A stretch of 18,261 nt of DNA from Pseudomonadota bacterium (lineage in GTDB: Bacteria; Pseudomonadota; Alphaproteobacteria; Rhizobiales; Beijerinckiaceae): contig JAFAEL010000001.1 of assembly GCA_023423995.1 (NCBI GenBank), forward strand, positions 1-18,261. Direction: 5' to 3'. The position numbers and the translations under genes are program-made. This document shows, piece by piece, positions 8,258 through 15,735 of the stretch; the first letter of the stretch is position 1, and each line of letters begins with the position of its first letter. Below the pieces are notes generated by a model. The model was not told the origin of the DNA. It did not search any database and saw only the letters and a list, made by a program, of their open reading frames with translations.

Positions 8258-9012
8258 ACGAGGTCGCCGCTCCGGGCGGCTCGGCGGCGGCACTGCTCCG
8301 CCGGCTCAACGCGCTCTCCCCGATCGCGGAGGCCGAGGGAGAGATGCTCCGCGGCCTTGCGGAAGCCCACATCCGCCACGCCGCGCCTCGGGAGGACGTG
8401 GTCAGCGAGGGCGAGAAGCCGGACGGCGTGCGCATGATCCTGTCCGGCTGGGCCTGCCGCTACAGGCTGCTGGTGGACGGGCGGCGCCAGATCCTGGGTT
8501 TCATGCTTCCCGGGGACGTTTGCGACCACAACGCGACCTTTGCGACGCGCATGGATCATTCGATCATGGCGCTGACGGCCGTGACATACGCAAGGCTCCC
8601 GACCCGTGCCTATGAGGACCTGATCGCCTCATGCCCGTCGGTCGCCCGTGCGTTGGCGTGCGAGACCCTGTCCAACGCATCGATCCAGCAGGAATGGATC
8701 GTCAATCTCGGCCAGCGCGTCGCGTTCGAGCGGTTGGCGCATCTCTTCTGCGAAATCTTCGTCCGGCTCTCCGTCGTCGGGATGACGACGGGCGCGACCT
8801 GCCCCTTCCCCGTCACCCAGATGGACCTCGGTGACGCCACCGGCCTGTCGAGCGTCCACGTCAACCGCACATTGCGGGACCTTCGAAAGGTCAACCTCGT
8901 GGAGCTCACGGGAAAGTCGCTCACCATCCCCAACCTGGAAGAGCTTCAGGCGGTGGCGCTGTTCAACCCGGCCTACCTGCACCTGGCGAGGCCGATCCAT
9001 CGCCGGGTCTGA
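8239..9012 (+). CDS. Crp/FNR-family transcriptional regulator
   Basis: This 257-residue DNA-binding regulator has a cyclic-nucleotide-binding-like beta-barrel at ~25-130 (including 'RRQILGFMLPGDV'), a dimerisation helix around 'GQRVAFERLAHLF', and a winged helix-turn-helix at ~188-235. The recognition helix is 'TGLSSVHVNRTLRDLRK'. It lacks the clustered N-terminal cysteines of oxygen-sensing FNR, so it is closer to FixK-like or sensor-neutral rhizobial Crp proteins. The ligand is unknown. The open frame starts at 8194, but the ATG at 8239 gives a normal length and overlaps the kinase gene by 19 bp. That argues for translational coupling and co-regulation. It probably acts as transcription output of, or in the same pathway as, the kinase module. 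Confidence 0.9.
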   Translation: MESRALNEVAAPGGSAAALLRRLNALSPIAEAEGEMLRGLAEAHIRHAAPREDVVSEGEKPDGVRMILSGWACRYRLLVDGRRQILGFMLPGDVCDHNATFATRMDHSIMALTAVTYARLPTRAYEDLIASCPSVARALACETLSNASIQQEWIVNLGQRVAFERLAHLFCEIFVRLSVVGMTTGATCPFPVTQMDLGDATGLSSVHVNRTLRDLRKVNLVELTGKSLTIPNLEELQAVALFNPAYLHLARPIHRRV

Positions 9013-9420
9013 GATGATTGGGCTGGTCGTCGTGGTGGCGCGATCCGAGGGGCTGCTGGCGGAAGGGGTGGGACCTTCAGGATCGTTCTGACAACAGTAG
9101 TGAGATCAACGACTTACGATGAATCTCCGGTGTGATCTGTAGCAGGACGCTGTAGCGGCTTTAGTCTCGCTGGCACGCCCATCCTCCAGACAGACATTGG
9201 TCGTTTCCAACGATGACCTGCAGCATGGTCCGGGCTGAAAGCTAAGAAAAATCTCTCACGCTACCCTTCTAGGAACAGCGCAGCGGCGTCCCCCCCTTGC
9301 CGGTCCGTCTCGCCCCACAGCCTGGAGCCGTGCCAACATCTGAAAGACAGGGGCTGCTGCTGCTCCGAGTGGGCCGAGTGCTAGGCTCAAAAGCTCTCGC
9401 CTAGCTTTCCAGGAGCACTG
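9013..9420. other. Intergenic stretch, no gene seen
   Basis: These 408 bp after the Crp/FNR gene are less GC-rich and contain no frame with coding character. Local A-rich patches (around 9240-9255) and a ribosome site just before 9421 suggest the 3' part holds the leader of the small gene that follows. No clear terminator hairpin with a T-run was found. The stretch marks the change from resident genes to accessory DNA. Confidence 0.5.
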
Positions 9421-9624
9421 ATGCGACCGACGGCGGTGGTACTGATCGCGCTAGTTGCCTTCCTCTCGTACCGGCTCGCAGCCGTTGAGAACCAGCGCTA
9501 TGCCCTCAGCGTCGGTATGTGCCCTGGCAGGTTAGGCTTGAACCTTCCTGACCTGGAATGCCTCAGCCAAGTCCAGTCGCGCACTCATTGGCTCTGGCAC
9601 CTCTACCACGGCCTAAAGGGCTGA
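9421..9624 (+). CDS. Small exported or membrane-anchored hypothetical protein
   Basis: This 67-residue protein has an N-terminal hydrophobic segment (residues ~4-20, 'AVVLIALVAFLSYRLAA') that could be a signal peptide or a single membrane anchor. After it come two cysteines (Cys34 and Cys47, 'VGMCPGRLG' and 'LECLSQVQ') that could pair in the periplasm. The mature part is short and ends 'HLYHGLKG'. A good ribosome site (aggag) lies about 7 bp before the ATG, which is the main support for translation. I recall similar short unnamed proteins in Hyphomicrobiales but cannot give a function. It is convergent with the next gene. Confidence 0.6.
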   Translation: MRPTAVVLIALVAFLSYRLAAVENQRYALSVGMCPGRLGLNLPDLECLSQVQSRTHWLWHLYHGLKG

Positions 9625-9696
9625 GCCGTGTGCACCAGTGGTTGACCTCGGTCGAGCTGGCCATACGACGATAGCCGAAACGCTCTGGGTCGGAGA

Positions 9697-10260
9697 TCAA
9701 TTCCCGGCATATTGCGGCACGGCATCGAAGAGGTGCCGAGCCATGGCTTTAGCGTTCCGGTCCGTCAGCTGACTCGTTGAGCGATTGGCCATGGAGGTAG
9801 ATTCCACCTGATCGCGCGCCAAACCAAACCCAACATCAAAGTCCGTGTGCATCTCGTTGCCCATCTGCAACTTGTTGTGCATCAACTCATGAAAAATGAG
9901 CTTCACCTCGGCCTCGTACGTCTCACACATATCGTCATAAACTTCTGAAACCCAACCTCGCCTGCTTTGGAATGTAGTGCCGCCCGGGCCAAGACCAGGC
10001 GAACCTAGCCTCCTAGCGACGCTCGCCGCAGCAGATGTGAGTACGAAGCACCTCAGATCGTGAGGTCGAAGGTCGTTCTCGTGAAACGTAGGCTGAACGA
10101 CAGGAAATTGAGCGTCCGGGAACATATCCATATACGCACCCGTCACAGCTCTGAACAATTTTATTAGACCGACTATTATAATTTTCTTTCCGTCATCGCC
10201 AATTCCCGCTCTGTTGACGAGCCTGACGTCCAGAAAATTGATGCCTGCCGGTCTCGCCAT
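9697..10260 (-). CDS. HExxH-motif protein, probable zinc metallopeptidase
   Basis: This 187-residue protein has an 'IFHELMHNK' segment in which His124, Glu125 and His128 form a zincin HExxH motif. His138 is a possible third ligand ten residues further on. A helix rich in Asp/Glu ('DDMCETYEAEVK') precedes the motif, as in many minimal zincins. No signal peptide is visible, so a cytosolic role is likely. The start at 10260 is well supported by ggggagg 7 bp upstream. Base composition is less GC-rich than the signalling genes and rare-type codons are more frequent, suggesting recent acquisition. It sits next to an IS3 remnant and a restriction-modification island. A toxin, a peptidase of a mobile element or a defence factor are all possible; no family name can be given. 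Confidence 0.65.
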   Translation of the reverse strand: MARPAGINFLDVRLVNRAGIGDDGKKIIIVGLIKLFRAVTGAYMDMFPDAQFPVVQPTFHENDLRPHDLRCFVLTSAAASVARRLGSPGLGPGGTTFQSRRGWVSEVYDDMCETYEAEVKLIFHELMHNKLQMGNEMHTDFDVGFGLARDQVESTSMANRSTSQLTDRNAKAMARHLFDAVPQYAGN

Positions 10261-10350
10261 GGTTAAGCCTCCCCGTTAGATTTCAGGATGAGCTGTGGCC
10301 TTGCGAAAGGATGTGCGTGACAGCACCGGCGGTTGGGTCGGTTTAGAGGC

Positions 10351-10653
10351 TCAACGCTGTGAGAGGCATAGCTGGAAGTCAAGCCAAGCGGTGGCCGTTT
10401 CCAGTATGTCACGCTCCGCCCGCAGCCGGACGATCTCCTTTCGAAGCCGGTCGATCTCAGCCTGCTCCGGCTTTATCTGGCCAGGCCCGGGAAATGCCTG
10501 GCCGGGATCGGACGAGAACTCCTTCACCCATTTGCGCAGGACATTCTCGTGGACATCCAGATCGCGGGCAGTCTGAGCAACCGAGACACCTCGGTTGTTG
10601 ATCAGCCGAGCCGCCTTGATCTTGAACTCACGTCCGAAATTGCGACGTTGCAT
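10351..10653 (-). pseudogene. IS3-family transposase OrfA remnant
   Basis: This 100-residue frame begins 'MQRRNFGREFKIKAARLI' and continues with 'GVSVAQTARDLDVHENVLRKW', the helix-turn-helix of IS3-family OrfA. A leucine-zipper-like stretch ('IDRLRKEIVRLRAERDIL') follows. OrfA normally binds the IS ends and is joined to OrfB by programmed -1 frameshifting. Here the C-terminal end after 'RDIL' is unusual ('ETATAWLDFQLC'). The space where OrfB with its DDE catalytic core should follow, below 10351 on the - strand, holds only ~90 bp before the HExxH gene. The element is therefore incomplete and cannot transpose by itself. It marks a past insertion at the edge of the accessory region. The flanking 10654-10903 stretch, probably including the outer IS end, has no gene. 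Confidence 0.85.
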
Positions 10654-10903
10654 CCTGCACCTCCGGTTTCATCATCACAAACCGGGTGTCCGTCCATGAA
10701 ACCGGCAGCAGGCCACTCGCGGATACGACAGGTGGTTGGCGTTCCGGGCGAAGATCGGTACACATCACGGTCCGCGGCGCTTGGCAGGGGTTTTCGGAGC
10801 GCGTGCGAAGCGAACGGTCGTGGCCTGCACTCATCCACAGGCTCAGCTCGAGTTTTCTGCGCAGATGGACTAGGGTCCTGGGATCGAGACTCGTGCGGGT
10901 GAG

Positions 10904-12115
10904 ATGGCCACGTCCTACAACGTAACAGGTTTGTTCGCTGGTATTGGGGGGCTGGAGTTGGGCCTCGAGCGAGCGGGACATAGCACGACCTTGTTCTGCG
11001 AGGCCGACCCAGAGGCGGCGTCCGTCCTGGCGCGGCGATTTCCCTCTGTGCCCCGCAACTACGACGTGAGAGAAACTCGAGCTCTCGTGGAACAGATCGC
11101 GAAGAGCTCCGACCTGCTGACTGCGGGGTTCCCGTGCACGGATCTCAGCCAAGCGGGCTCTACTGCCGGTTTCGAAGGGAAGCAGTCGAGCCTAGTGCGA
11201 AAGGTCTTCGACCTTCTGGACGCTCGCTGCTTCCCCAATGTCCTGTTCGAGAACGTCCCGAACTGGCGGTTCCTGCACCGGGGCCGGTACTTCACGGAGG
11301 TGATAGAAGCCTTGGAGGCCCGCGGGTACAGGTGGGCCTATCGGGTGATTGACGCGAGAGCGTTTGGGCTGCCGCAGCGCCGCCTTCGAATCTTCCTGTT
11401 CGCGAGCCTCGAGCGCGACCCACGTGCCGTGTTGATGGACGGCGACGTCCTTGAACCTTCCACGAAAATCCCGCTGCGCGAAGCGGCCCACGGCTTCTAT
11501 TGGACTGAAGGAACTCGCGGGCTGGGATGGGGTGAAGATTGCGTACCGACGCTGAAGGGCGGCTCCGCAATCGGCATACCGGCCGCACCTGCTGTTCTTC
11601 TGCCGGACGGGCTCATTATCACCCCGAGTCTCCGTGACGGCGAGCGCCTGCAGGGCTTCAACGCCGGTTGGACCGATCTGGATGTGACTGCACCAGAGTT
11701 CGGAGAGCGCCGGTTCAACCAGAGACGCAGGTGGCTTCTGATCGGAAACGCCGTGAACGTACGGGTATCAACTTGGATCGGGAACAATCTTCGAGCATTG
11801 GACGGAGCCGCCGCGGAGAAGCATCCTGAGGAGCCGATAAAAACCGGCGACCGCTGGCCTGCCGCGGCGTGGGGAGACGGTCGTAGTCGGTGGCGGGTTG
11901 CGGCCGGCACCTGGCCGGTGGCGAACGCCTCCGAGCCGCTCGCCGAGTTCCTGCACGACGATGGTCAGCCTCTCTCGGTTCGAGCGACAAAGGGGTTCTA
12001 TTCGAGACTGAGTAAGAGCCAGTTACGTGTCTCTCCGGAATTTAAGTCGGCTGTGGCAGCACACCTGACGCGGATGGAAAGTGGCTGTGCGGTCACGCGT
12101 ATGGCCGCTGAGTGA
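10904..12115 (+). CDS. dcm: DNA (cytosine-5-)-methyltransferase
   Basis: This 403-residue modification enzyme moves a methyl group from S-adenosylmethionine to C5 of cytosine in a specific DNA site. Conserved motifs are in canonical order: I 'FAGIGG' (11-16), IV 'GFPCTDLS' with catalytic Cys78, VI 'ENV' (116-118), VIII 'QRR' (158-160), 'RLQGF' (248-252) and X 'GNAV' (281-284). The variable target-recognition part (~185-245) is short. About 100 extra residues lie after motif X with no recognised domain. The ATG at 10904 is preceded closely by gggtgag. The stop overlaps the vsr start by 4 nt. Together with the next two genes this makes a type II restriction-modification island. The recognition sequence cannot be read from the protein. 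Confidence 0.95.
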   Translation: MATSYNVTGLFAGIGGLELGLERAGHSTTLFCEADPEAASVLARRFPSVPRNYDVRETRALVEQIAKSSDLLTAGFPCTDLSQAGSTAGFEGKQSSLVRKVFDLLDARCFPNVLFENVPNWRFLHRGRYFTEVIEALEARGYRWAYRVIDARAFGLPQRRLRIFLFASLERDPRAVLMDGDVLEPSTKIPLREAAHGFYWTEGTRGLGWGEDCVPTLKGGSAIGIPAAPAVLLPDGLIITPSLRDGERLQGFNAGWTDLDVTAPEFGERRFNQRRRWLLIGNAVNVRVSTWIGNNLRALDGAAAEKHPEEPIKTGDRWPAAAWGDGRSRWRVAAGTWPVANASEPLAEFLHDDGQPLSVRATKGFYSRLSKSQLRVSPEFKSAVAAHLTRMESGCAVTRMAAE

Positions 12116-12567
12116 CGACGCGGCTCAAATTCGCCACTGATGCGACCACATCCGCTCGGATGAGGAAGATCAGACAGCGCGACACCAAGGCCGAGCTCAC
12201 GGTGAGACGTTGGCTCTGGAGCGCCGGCCTTAAGTACAGGGTGAACAATCGCGACCTTCCAGGGTCGCCGGACGTCGCTAACCGGTCAGGACGGTGGGCG
12301 GTCTTCGTTCACGGTTGCTTTTGGCATGGTCACGAGGGCTGCCGTCGAGCGCGGCTTCCCTCGCGCAATCAGGATGCCTGGAACGAGAAGATCCTTTCCA
12401 ACCGCGCGCGCGATGAACGGAAGGCCCGCGAGCTAGCGTCGCTCGGCTATGAAGTTATCACCGTGTGGGAATGCGAGCTTGACCAGTTGGCTTGGCATCG
12501 TGAGCTAGCACGCCTCAAGGCGCTCCCTCGTCGTCGTCCTCGTCGTCCAAACCGTCCGCCAAGCTAA
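12112..12567 (+). CDS. vsr: Very short patch repair endonuclease (Vsr)
   Basis: This 151-residue endonuclease nicks 5' of T in T:G mismatches that arise by deamination of 5-methylcytosine, protecting methylated sites from C-to-T mutation. Expected landmarks are Glu28 near 'DTKAEL', Asp54 in 'LPGSPD', the metal/zinc motif 'FVHGCFWHGHEGC' (Cys69, His72, Cys77), and 'EVITVWECEL'. The start is a GTG inside the GTGA overlap with the methyltransferase stop, so translation is coupled and both proteins are made together. The C-terminal end is unusually basic ('RRRPRRPNRPPS') because it overlaps the antisense acidic tail codons of the next gene by 53 bp. Confidence 0.94.
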   Translation: MTTRLKFATDATTSARMRKIRQRDTKAELTVRRWLWSAGLKYRVNNRDLPGSPDVANRSGRWAVFVHGCFWHGHEGCRRARLPSRNQDAWNEKILSNRARDERKARELASLGYEVITVWECELDQLAWHRELARLKALPRRRPRRPNRPPS

Positions 12568-13447
12568 GAGGAGCACCCGGGTCAAACTCCACCGAGCCGT
12601 CCTCCCACTCGAACGGCGGATTGTTGCGTTCGTCGTACTCGCGGACGATTTCTCGGATAACTTTGTCGAAGCTTATTGGGGCCGCCGGAAGGCCTCGCCA
12701 CGGTGGCGGCGATAGAACATCGACGAAGAGCGTCGACCCAAAATCCGAAGAACCTGTCCCATACAAGCCCACGAACACCCGCTCAAAAAGCATGTGGGAG
12801 TCCGAGGCGCTCTTCCGCCCAGCGCGATTGCGGAACAACCTCACCGCAGCCCCGAAGCTCGAAGGATCATCCGTGGAGCCGTCCGCGCAGGCCTCCATGG
12901 GCAGAAGGATCACTGCCACCATTGTCGAGTACGGCTGGCGTTCGTGGTAATCGGCAGCCTCCGCGCGCAATTCGGCGTCCACTCGGGTGTAGTTCTTGGT
13001 GTATCGTTTCGATTTTTGATCCACTGAGTTGATGGTCTTGATACTCACACCCAGGCCCAGGCCGAGCTCAGGCGTGGAGTAGTTAACATCAAGCTTCTTG
13101 TAGCCCTTGGACGTTCTGGCGCGAGACTCGTGTCCCTTTCCTTGAGCATCGGGAAGAATACCCGGAAACCAACCGGCCAGTGCGGCAGCGAACTTAGAGG
13201 CTACGTGCCTTGAAAGGTTCTCTCCGAAGTTCTTTTTTCCCCCTTGGGCAGTGAAAGTGCTGAAGCTGAAGGTCGCAGAGGAAAGGCCGTGAGTGAGGAT
13301 GGCCTGAAGGGTCGTCCCGTGAGCTTTCTTGAATTTCTTCCGAGCGTCCGCTGTCATCTGCGCCCAGGCAAACGACGCTCGCATCTCGTTTTCTAGCGAG
13401 CCGTCGAACGGCGGTGGCTCATGCAACTTCGACTTGGCTCGACTCAT
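12515..13447 (-). CDS. Candidate restriction endonuclease of the dcm-vsr system (unrecognised family)
   Basis: This 310-residue protein lies convergent to the methyltransferase-vsr pair, where the cognate nuclease of a type II system is expected. No named family is recognised. A possible PD-(D/E)xK core is 'KKLDVNYSTPELGLGLGVSIKT': Asp120, Glu127 and Lys137 are candidates, although the residue two before the Lys is Ser, not Asp/Glu. A polar helix follows ('NYTRVDAELRAEAADYHERQPY'). The N-terminal half is basic and helical, and the tail is strongly acidic ('DDEDDDEGAP'). There is no signal peptide or membrane span. Ribosome site ggag precedes the ATG at 13447 by ~6 bp. Alternatives are a specificity/accessory factor or an unrelated cargo gene. 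The gene call is strong; the nuclease role is inference from context and one motif. Confidence 0.72.
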   Translation of the reverse strand: MSRAKSKLHEPPPFDGSLENEMRASFAWAQMTADARKKFKKAHGTTLQAILTHGLSSATFSFSTFTAQGGKKNFGENLSRHVASKFAAALAGWFPGILPDAQGKGHESRARTSKGYKKLDVNYSTPELGLGLGVSIKTINSVDQKSKRYTKNYTRVDAELRAEAADYHERQPYSTMVAVILLPMEACADGSTDDPSSFGAAVRLFRNRAGRKSASDSHMLFERVFVGLYGTGSSDFGSTLFVDVLSPPPWRGLPAAPISFDKVIREIVREYDERNNPPFEWEDGSVEFDPGAPLSLADGLDDEDDDEGAP

Positions 13448-13555
13448 CTGCTGCTCCTTGTGCCTTCAACAGGCATCCGAGGAGGAGGGAGTCCAGTAGG
13501 ATTAGACCTTTTGGCTAGGCACCCACGCTCTCAGCCGGTGCGACGCCTGCGGCAG

Positions 13556-13582
13556 CCAGCGCCCGCTGCGAAAGCAGGCTGG
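13556..13582. other. GNRA-capped hairpin
   Basis: An outer stem CCAGC/GCTGG (13556-13560 with 13578-13582) and an inner stem CTGC/GCAG are capped by the tetraloop GAAA (13570-13573), with a 5-nt bulge between stems. On the + strand it is followed by aaaattt. It lies in the gene-free 13448-13707 interval between the candidate nuclease and the polymerase-like gene. It does not fit a standard terminator for the - strand gene. It could be part of an RNA or an element end. Confidence 0.3.
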
Positions 13583-13686
13583 AAAATTTCGACAAGCTGC
13601 CGCCCGGCTTAAGTAGCGCCTGCGCGCTTCCGGTGCAGTTCAGGCAACTAACGTTCCGTTCCGGGGGCAGACGGCTTAGCTGTCCT

Positions 13687-13694
13687 ATTAGTGG
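13687..13694 (+). repeat. Short direct repeat, left (ATTAGTGG)
   Basis: ATTAGTGG occurs here, just outside the stop of the polymerase-like gene, and again at 17806-17813 beyond the recombinase gene. The two copies bracket the whole candidate element. Eight bases alone could be chance; it is listed as a possible attachment-site core. Confidence 0.3.
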
Positions 13695-13707
13695 AACGGT
13701 GGGGTGC

Positions 13708-14979
13708 TTAGGCTGGCTTCACGGTGACCGGGAGGTGAATCCCTGTGCTAGCCTCGGCTGCCTCTTCCATGATCCTTCGTACCTCCTCGGCCCTGGAGGT
13801 GGGGACGAACAGACCATCGTGAAGACCGAGGGCAGGTACGTCTCTCGATCTCAGATCGTCCAGCACGTCGATCAAGATCCGACTCTCGTCGAACATGAGG
13901 CCGAGCCCGAGGCGCTTCCCGAAGAGCTTACGGAGGGCAGGGTGCTTGGCGAGGATCAACCGCCTCATCTGAGGCACCCTGAGGCCGTGAGGCTTGCCCA
14001 CCTTCGCCTCCTTGGGCCACGTCGAGCGCGTGTAGTTGTCGAAGAGGAGGGCGTTGACGAGGAGCTTCACCGCGTCCCGATGATCCTCCAGGCCAGGGAT
14101 GGCATAGAGGTCCCCAGCGGGAGGCGTCACGCCGGCCCGCGCGTAGGCGAGGCGAGGGAACATGGACGCGAAGTCCAGCACTGCCACTGCCTCCCCGTTG
14201 AGCCGGATCTGAGATCGTCGGCCCCGCTCAAGGTTCTGCCAGAAGCCGCCATAGAGACGACCCCCAAGGTCAAAGCGCGGGGTTTCCGCAGCGTTGAGCT
14301 GGAGAAAGTGACGCCGCATCACCCGGTTATTGGGGTCGACCGGGTCGCCACCATCCTCCAGGAAGGCGATGTCCGCTCCCTCAATGTGGGAGTTGATGCG
14401 CCTCACCGTGGCTCGCATCTCGTCCGTCTCCGGGGTGTCCTCATAGGGGAGCGACTCCCGAAGGCCTCCCTCGGGACGATGCGGGTCCGGCTCCTTGCAC
14501 GTCAGGCGGATCACCTCCTCCCCGGGACGCCGCCCAAAGTCGGTGAGGGTGACCCCATGGCGAGTGACGGCCGCCGCGAAGGCGTTCGTCGGTGCGATAG
14601 AGGAAGCCTCACGCCGGATGGTCGACGTGTGATGGTCGGCGAGCCCCAGCTCAGCGAAGCGCCAGCAGTGGTCTCGGAGGGCCGCCCCGACCACCGGGCC
14701 GTTGTATCGAGCGACCCGACGCACGGCGTTACCGGTCAGCACCGATAGCCGGCCGGTCTCAGGCGGGCTGATCACGGTATAGGCGAGGTTGGCCGTGATG
14801 GTCTCGATGAGCGTGCGGTGGGTCACCTCGTGCTCCGGCTTGCGCCTGCGGACCCTGACGCCTGGGCGCGCGTCAAACGCATCGAATGCTGTCCCAACCT
14901 CGTGCGTCAGCCCCAGTAGCGCCGGGCCTTTGGCGCCCAGCCATCTGTCCATCCACCGATGGCGAACAGGTTCTCTCAT
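13708..14979 (-). CDS. Compact family-A DNA polymerase-like protein
   Basis: This 423-residue protein carries the palm and fingers signatures of family-A polymerases in order. 'GGFWQNLERGRRSQIRL' resembles the QNIP...R region before motif A. Motif A is Asp269 in 'VLDFASMFPRL', compared with DYSQIELR in Pol I. Motif B is Arg301-x3-Lys305 and Phe313 in 'RDAVKLLVNALLF', matching the O-helix spacing RxxxKxxxxxxxY. 'LMFDESRILIDVL' resembles the QGTAADI helix. Motif C is His387-Asp388 in 'LGLHDGLFV'. No 3'-5' or 5'-3' exonuclease domain is present. The protein could copy a small replicon, fill gaps during transposition, or have become an RNA or nucleotidyl-transfer enzyme. The start at 14979 is set by a 4-nt ATGA overlap with the upstream gene; an upstream in-frame ATG at 15096 falls inside that gene and is rejected. 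The polymerase assignment is mine, from motif order, and untested. Confidence 0.68.
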   Translation of the reverse strand: MREPVRHRWMDRWLGAKGPALLGLTHEVGTAFDAFDARPGVRVRRRKPEHEVTHRTLIETITANLAYTVISPPETGRLSVLTGNAVRRVARYNGPVVGAALRDHCWRFAELGLADHHTSTIRREASSIAPTNAFAAAVTRHGVTLTDFGRRPGEEVIRLTCKEPDPHRPEGGLRESLPYEDTPETDEMRATVRRINSHIEGADIAFLEDGGDPVDPNNRVMRRHFLQLNAAETPRFDLGGRLYGGFWQNLERGRRSQIRLNGEAVAVLDFASMFPRLAYARAGVTPPAGDLYAIPGLEDHRDAVKLLVNALLFDNYTRSTWPKEAKVGKPHGLRVPQMRRLILAKHPALRKLFGKRLGLGLMFDESRILIDVLDDLRSRDVPALGLHDGLFVPTSRAEEVRRIMEEAAEASTGIHLPVTVKPA

Positions 14980-15641
14980 TTCAGGGTCTCCAATGCTGCG
15001 GCCATGGCGGCCATTCGTTGTTGCTTCTCCTCCCGCTGGCGGCGCTCCAGGCGCGCGATCAGGATGCCGGTCCCGACCAGGACGGCGATGACCCACCCGG
15101 AGAAGGTGCGGGCCACGCGCGGCGGTAGCTCGCGATAGACGCGCTTCACCCGCCCGCTGACGTGGTCGTAAGAGGTCCCGGCGTTAGTGGCGGTCAGCCT
15201 CCGGACGCGCCGTGCGAGCTGGAAGGCGAAGGCCTCATCAGAGAGGAACCGACGCTCGTTCGCGTCCTGGAGGAGGTACATCGCCAGCGCCGTGACGATG
15301 ATCTGCCGGGGCTCGACATCGTGCCCGAGACGGACCACCTCACGGGCCGCAGAGACCACGTAGCGGACGCTCGGTGCGCCCCGCTGGTAGGTGGCCAGGG
15401 TCTGCTCGGCCTGAGCCTCCAGGGCCTTCCAGTTGGCCTCCAGGCCGGGCCAAACGGGGTTGTCGCGGTTGCGCTCGATACGGGCATTGATCAGGGCCTC
15501 GTAAGGCTTCAATTCGGTCTTGGTGACAGCGCGCTGCCGAGGGTGGCCGTGCCGCCTCGCGTGAGCCGCGTGGTTTGAGCAATGCCGCCCCCAGCGCGTC
15601 GCGTGCCCGGTGCATGCCGTGACCGCGCAGGGTCGTTCCAT
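14976..15641 (-). CDS. Zinc-ribbon protein with C-terminal membrane anchor
   Basis: This 221-residue protein starts with a Cys/His cluster: Cys5, Cys10, Cys21, His24 and further histidines ('HAARRHGHPRQ'-like stretch), suggesting a small zinc-binding or nucleic-acid-binding ribbon. The middle (~40-175) is helical and charged. A single hydrophobic segment at ~180-196 ('GWVIAVLVGTGILIA') is followed by a basic/polar tail ending 'AALETLK', so it is probably a tail-proximal membrane anchor. The stop overlaps the start of the polymerase-like gene (ATGA), so the two are translated in a coupled way and likely work together, perhaps placing the polymerase at the membrane or on a template. A site with aggaa lies before the ATG at 15641. 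No named family is recognised. Confidence 0.7.
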   Translation of the reverse strand: MERPCAVTACTGHATRWGRHCSNHAAHARRHGHPRQRAVTKTELKPYEALINARIERNRDNPVWPGLEANWKALEAQAEQTLATYQRGAPSVRYVVSAAREVVRLGHDVEPRQIIVTALAMYLLQDANERRFLSDEAFAFQLARRVRRLTATNAGTSYDHVSGRVKRVYRELPPRVARTFSGWVIAVLVGTGILIARLERRQREEKQQRMAAMAAALETLK

Positions 15642-15735
15642 GGTGATGTTCCTGATTGGAGGAGATGGGGGGCGGGTGGCTTCGAGGGACGGGGCCGGGT
15701 TTGCCGTCGACCCGAGCCAGCCCGCCGCTATGGCG

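Noticed and set aside
10628..11152. 174-codon - strand frame spanning the IS edge and the methyltransferase start
   Set aside because: It crosses an IS boundary and the antisense of motif I of the methyltransferase, with no likeness to any family.
13656..13699. 7-bp inverted repeat CCGTTCC/GGAACGG with 30-nt loop
   Set aside because: Short stem, long loop, no T-run after it on either strand; not strong enough to call a terminator or site.
13633..14748. 371-codon + strand frame over the polymerase-like gene
   Set aside because: It lies antisense to a gene with ordered motifs and has no ribosome site or recognisable domain.
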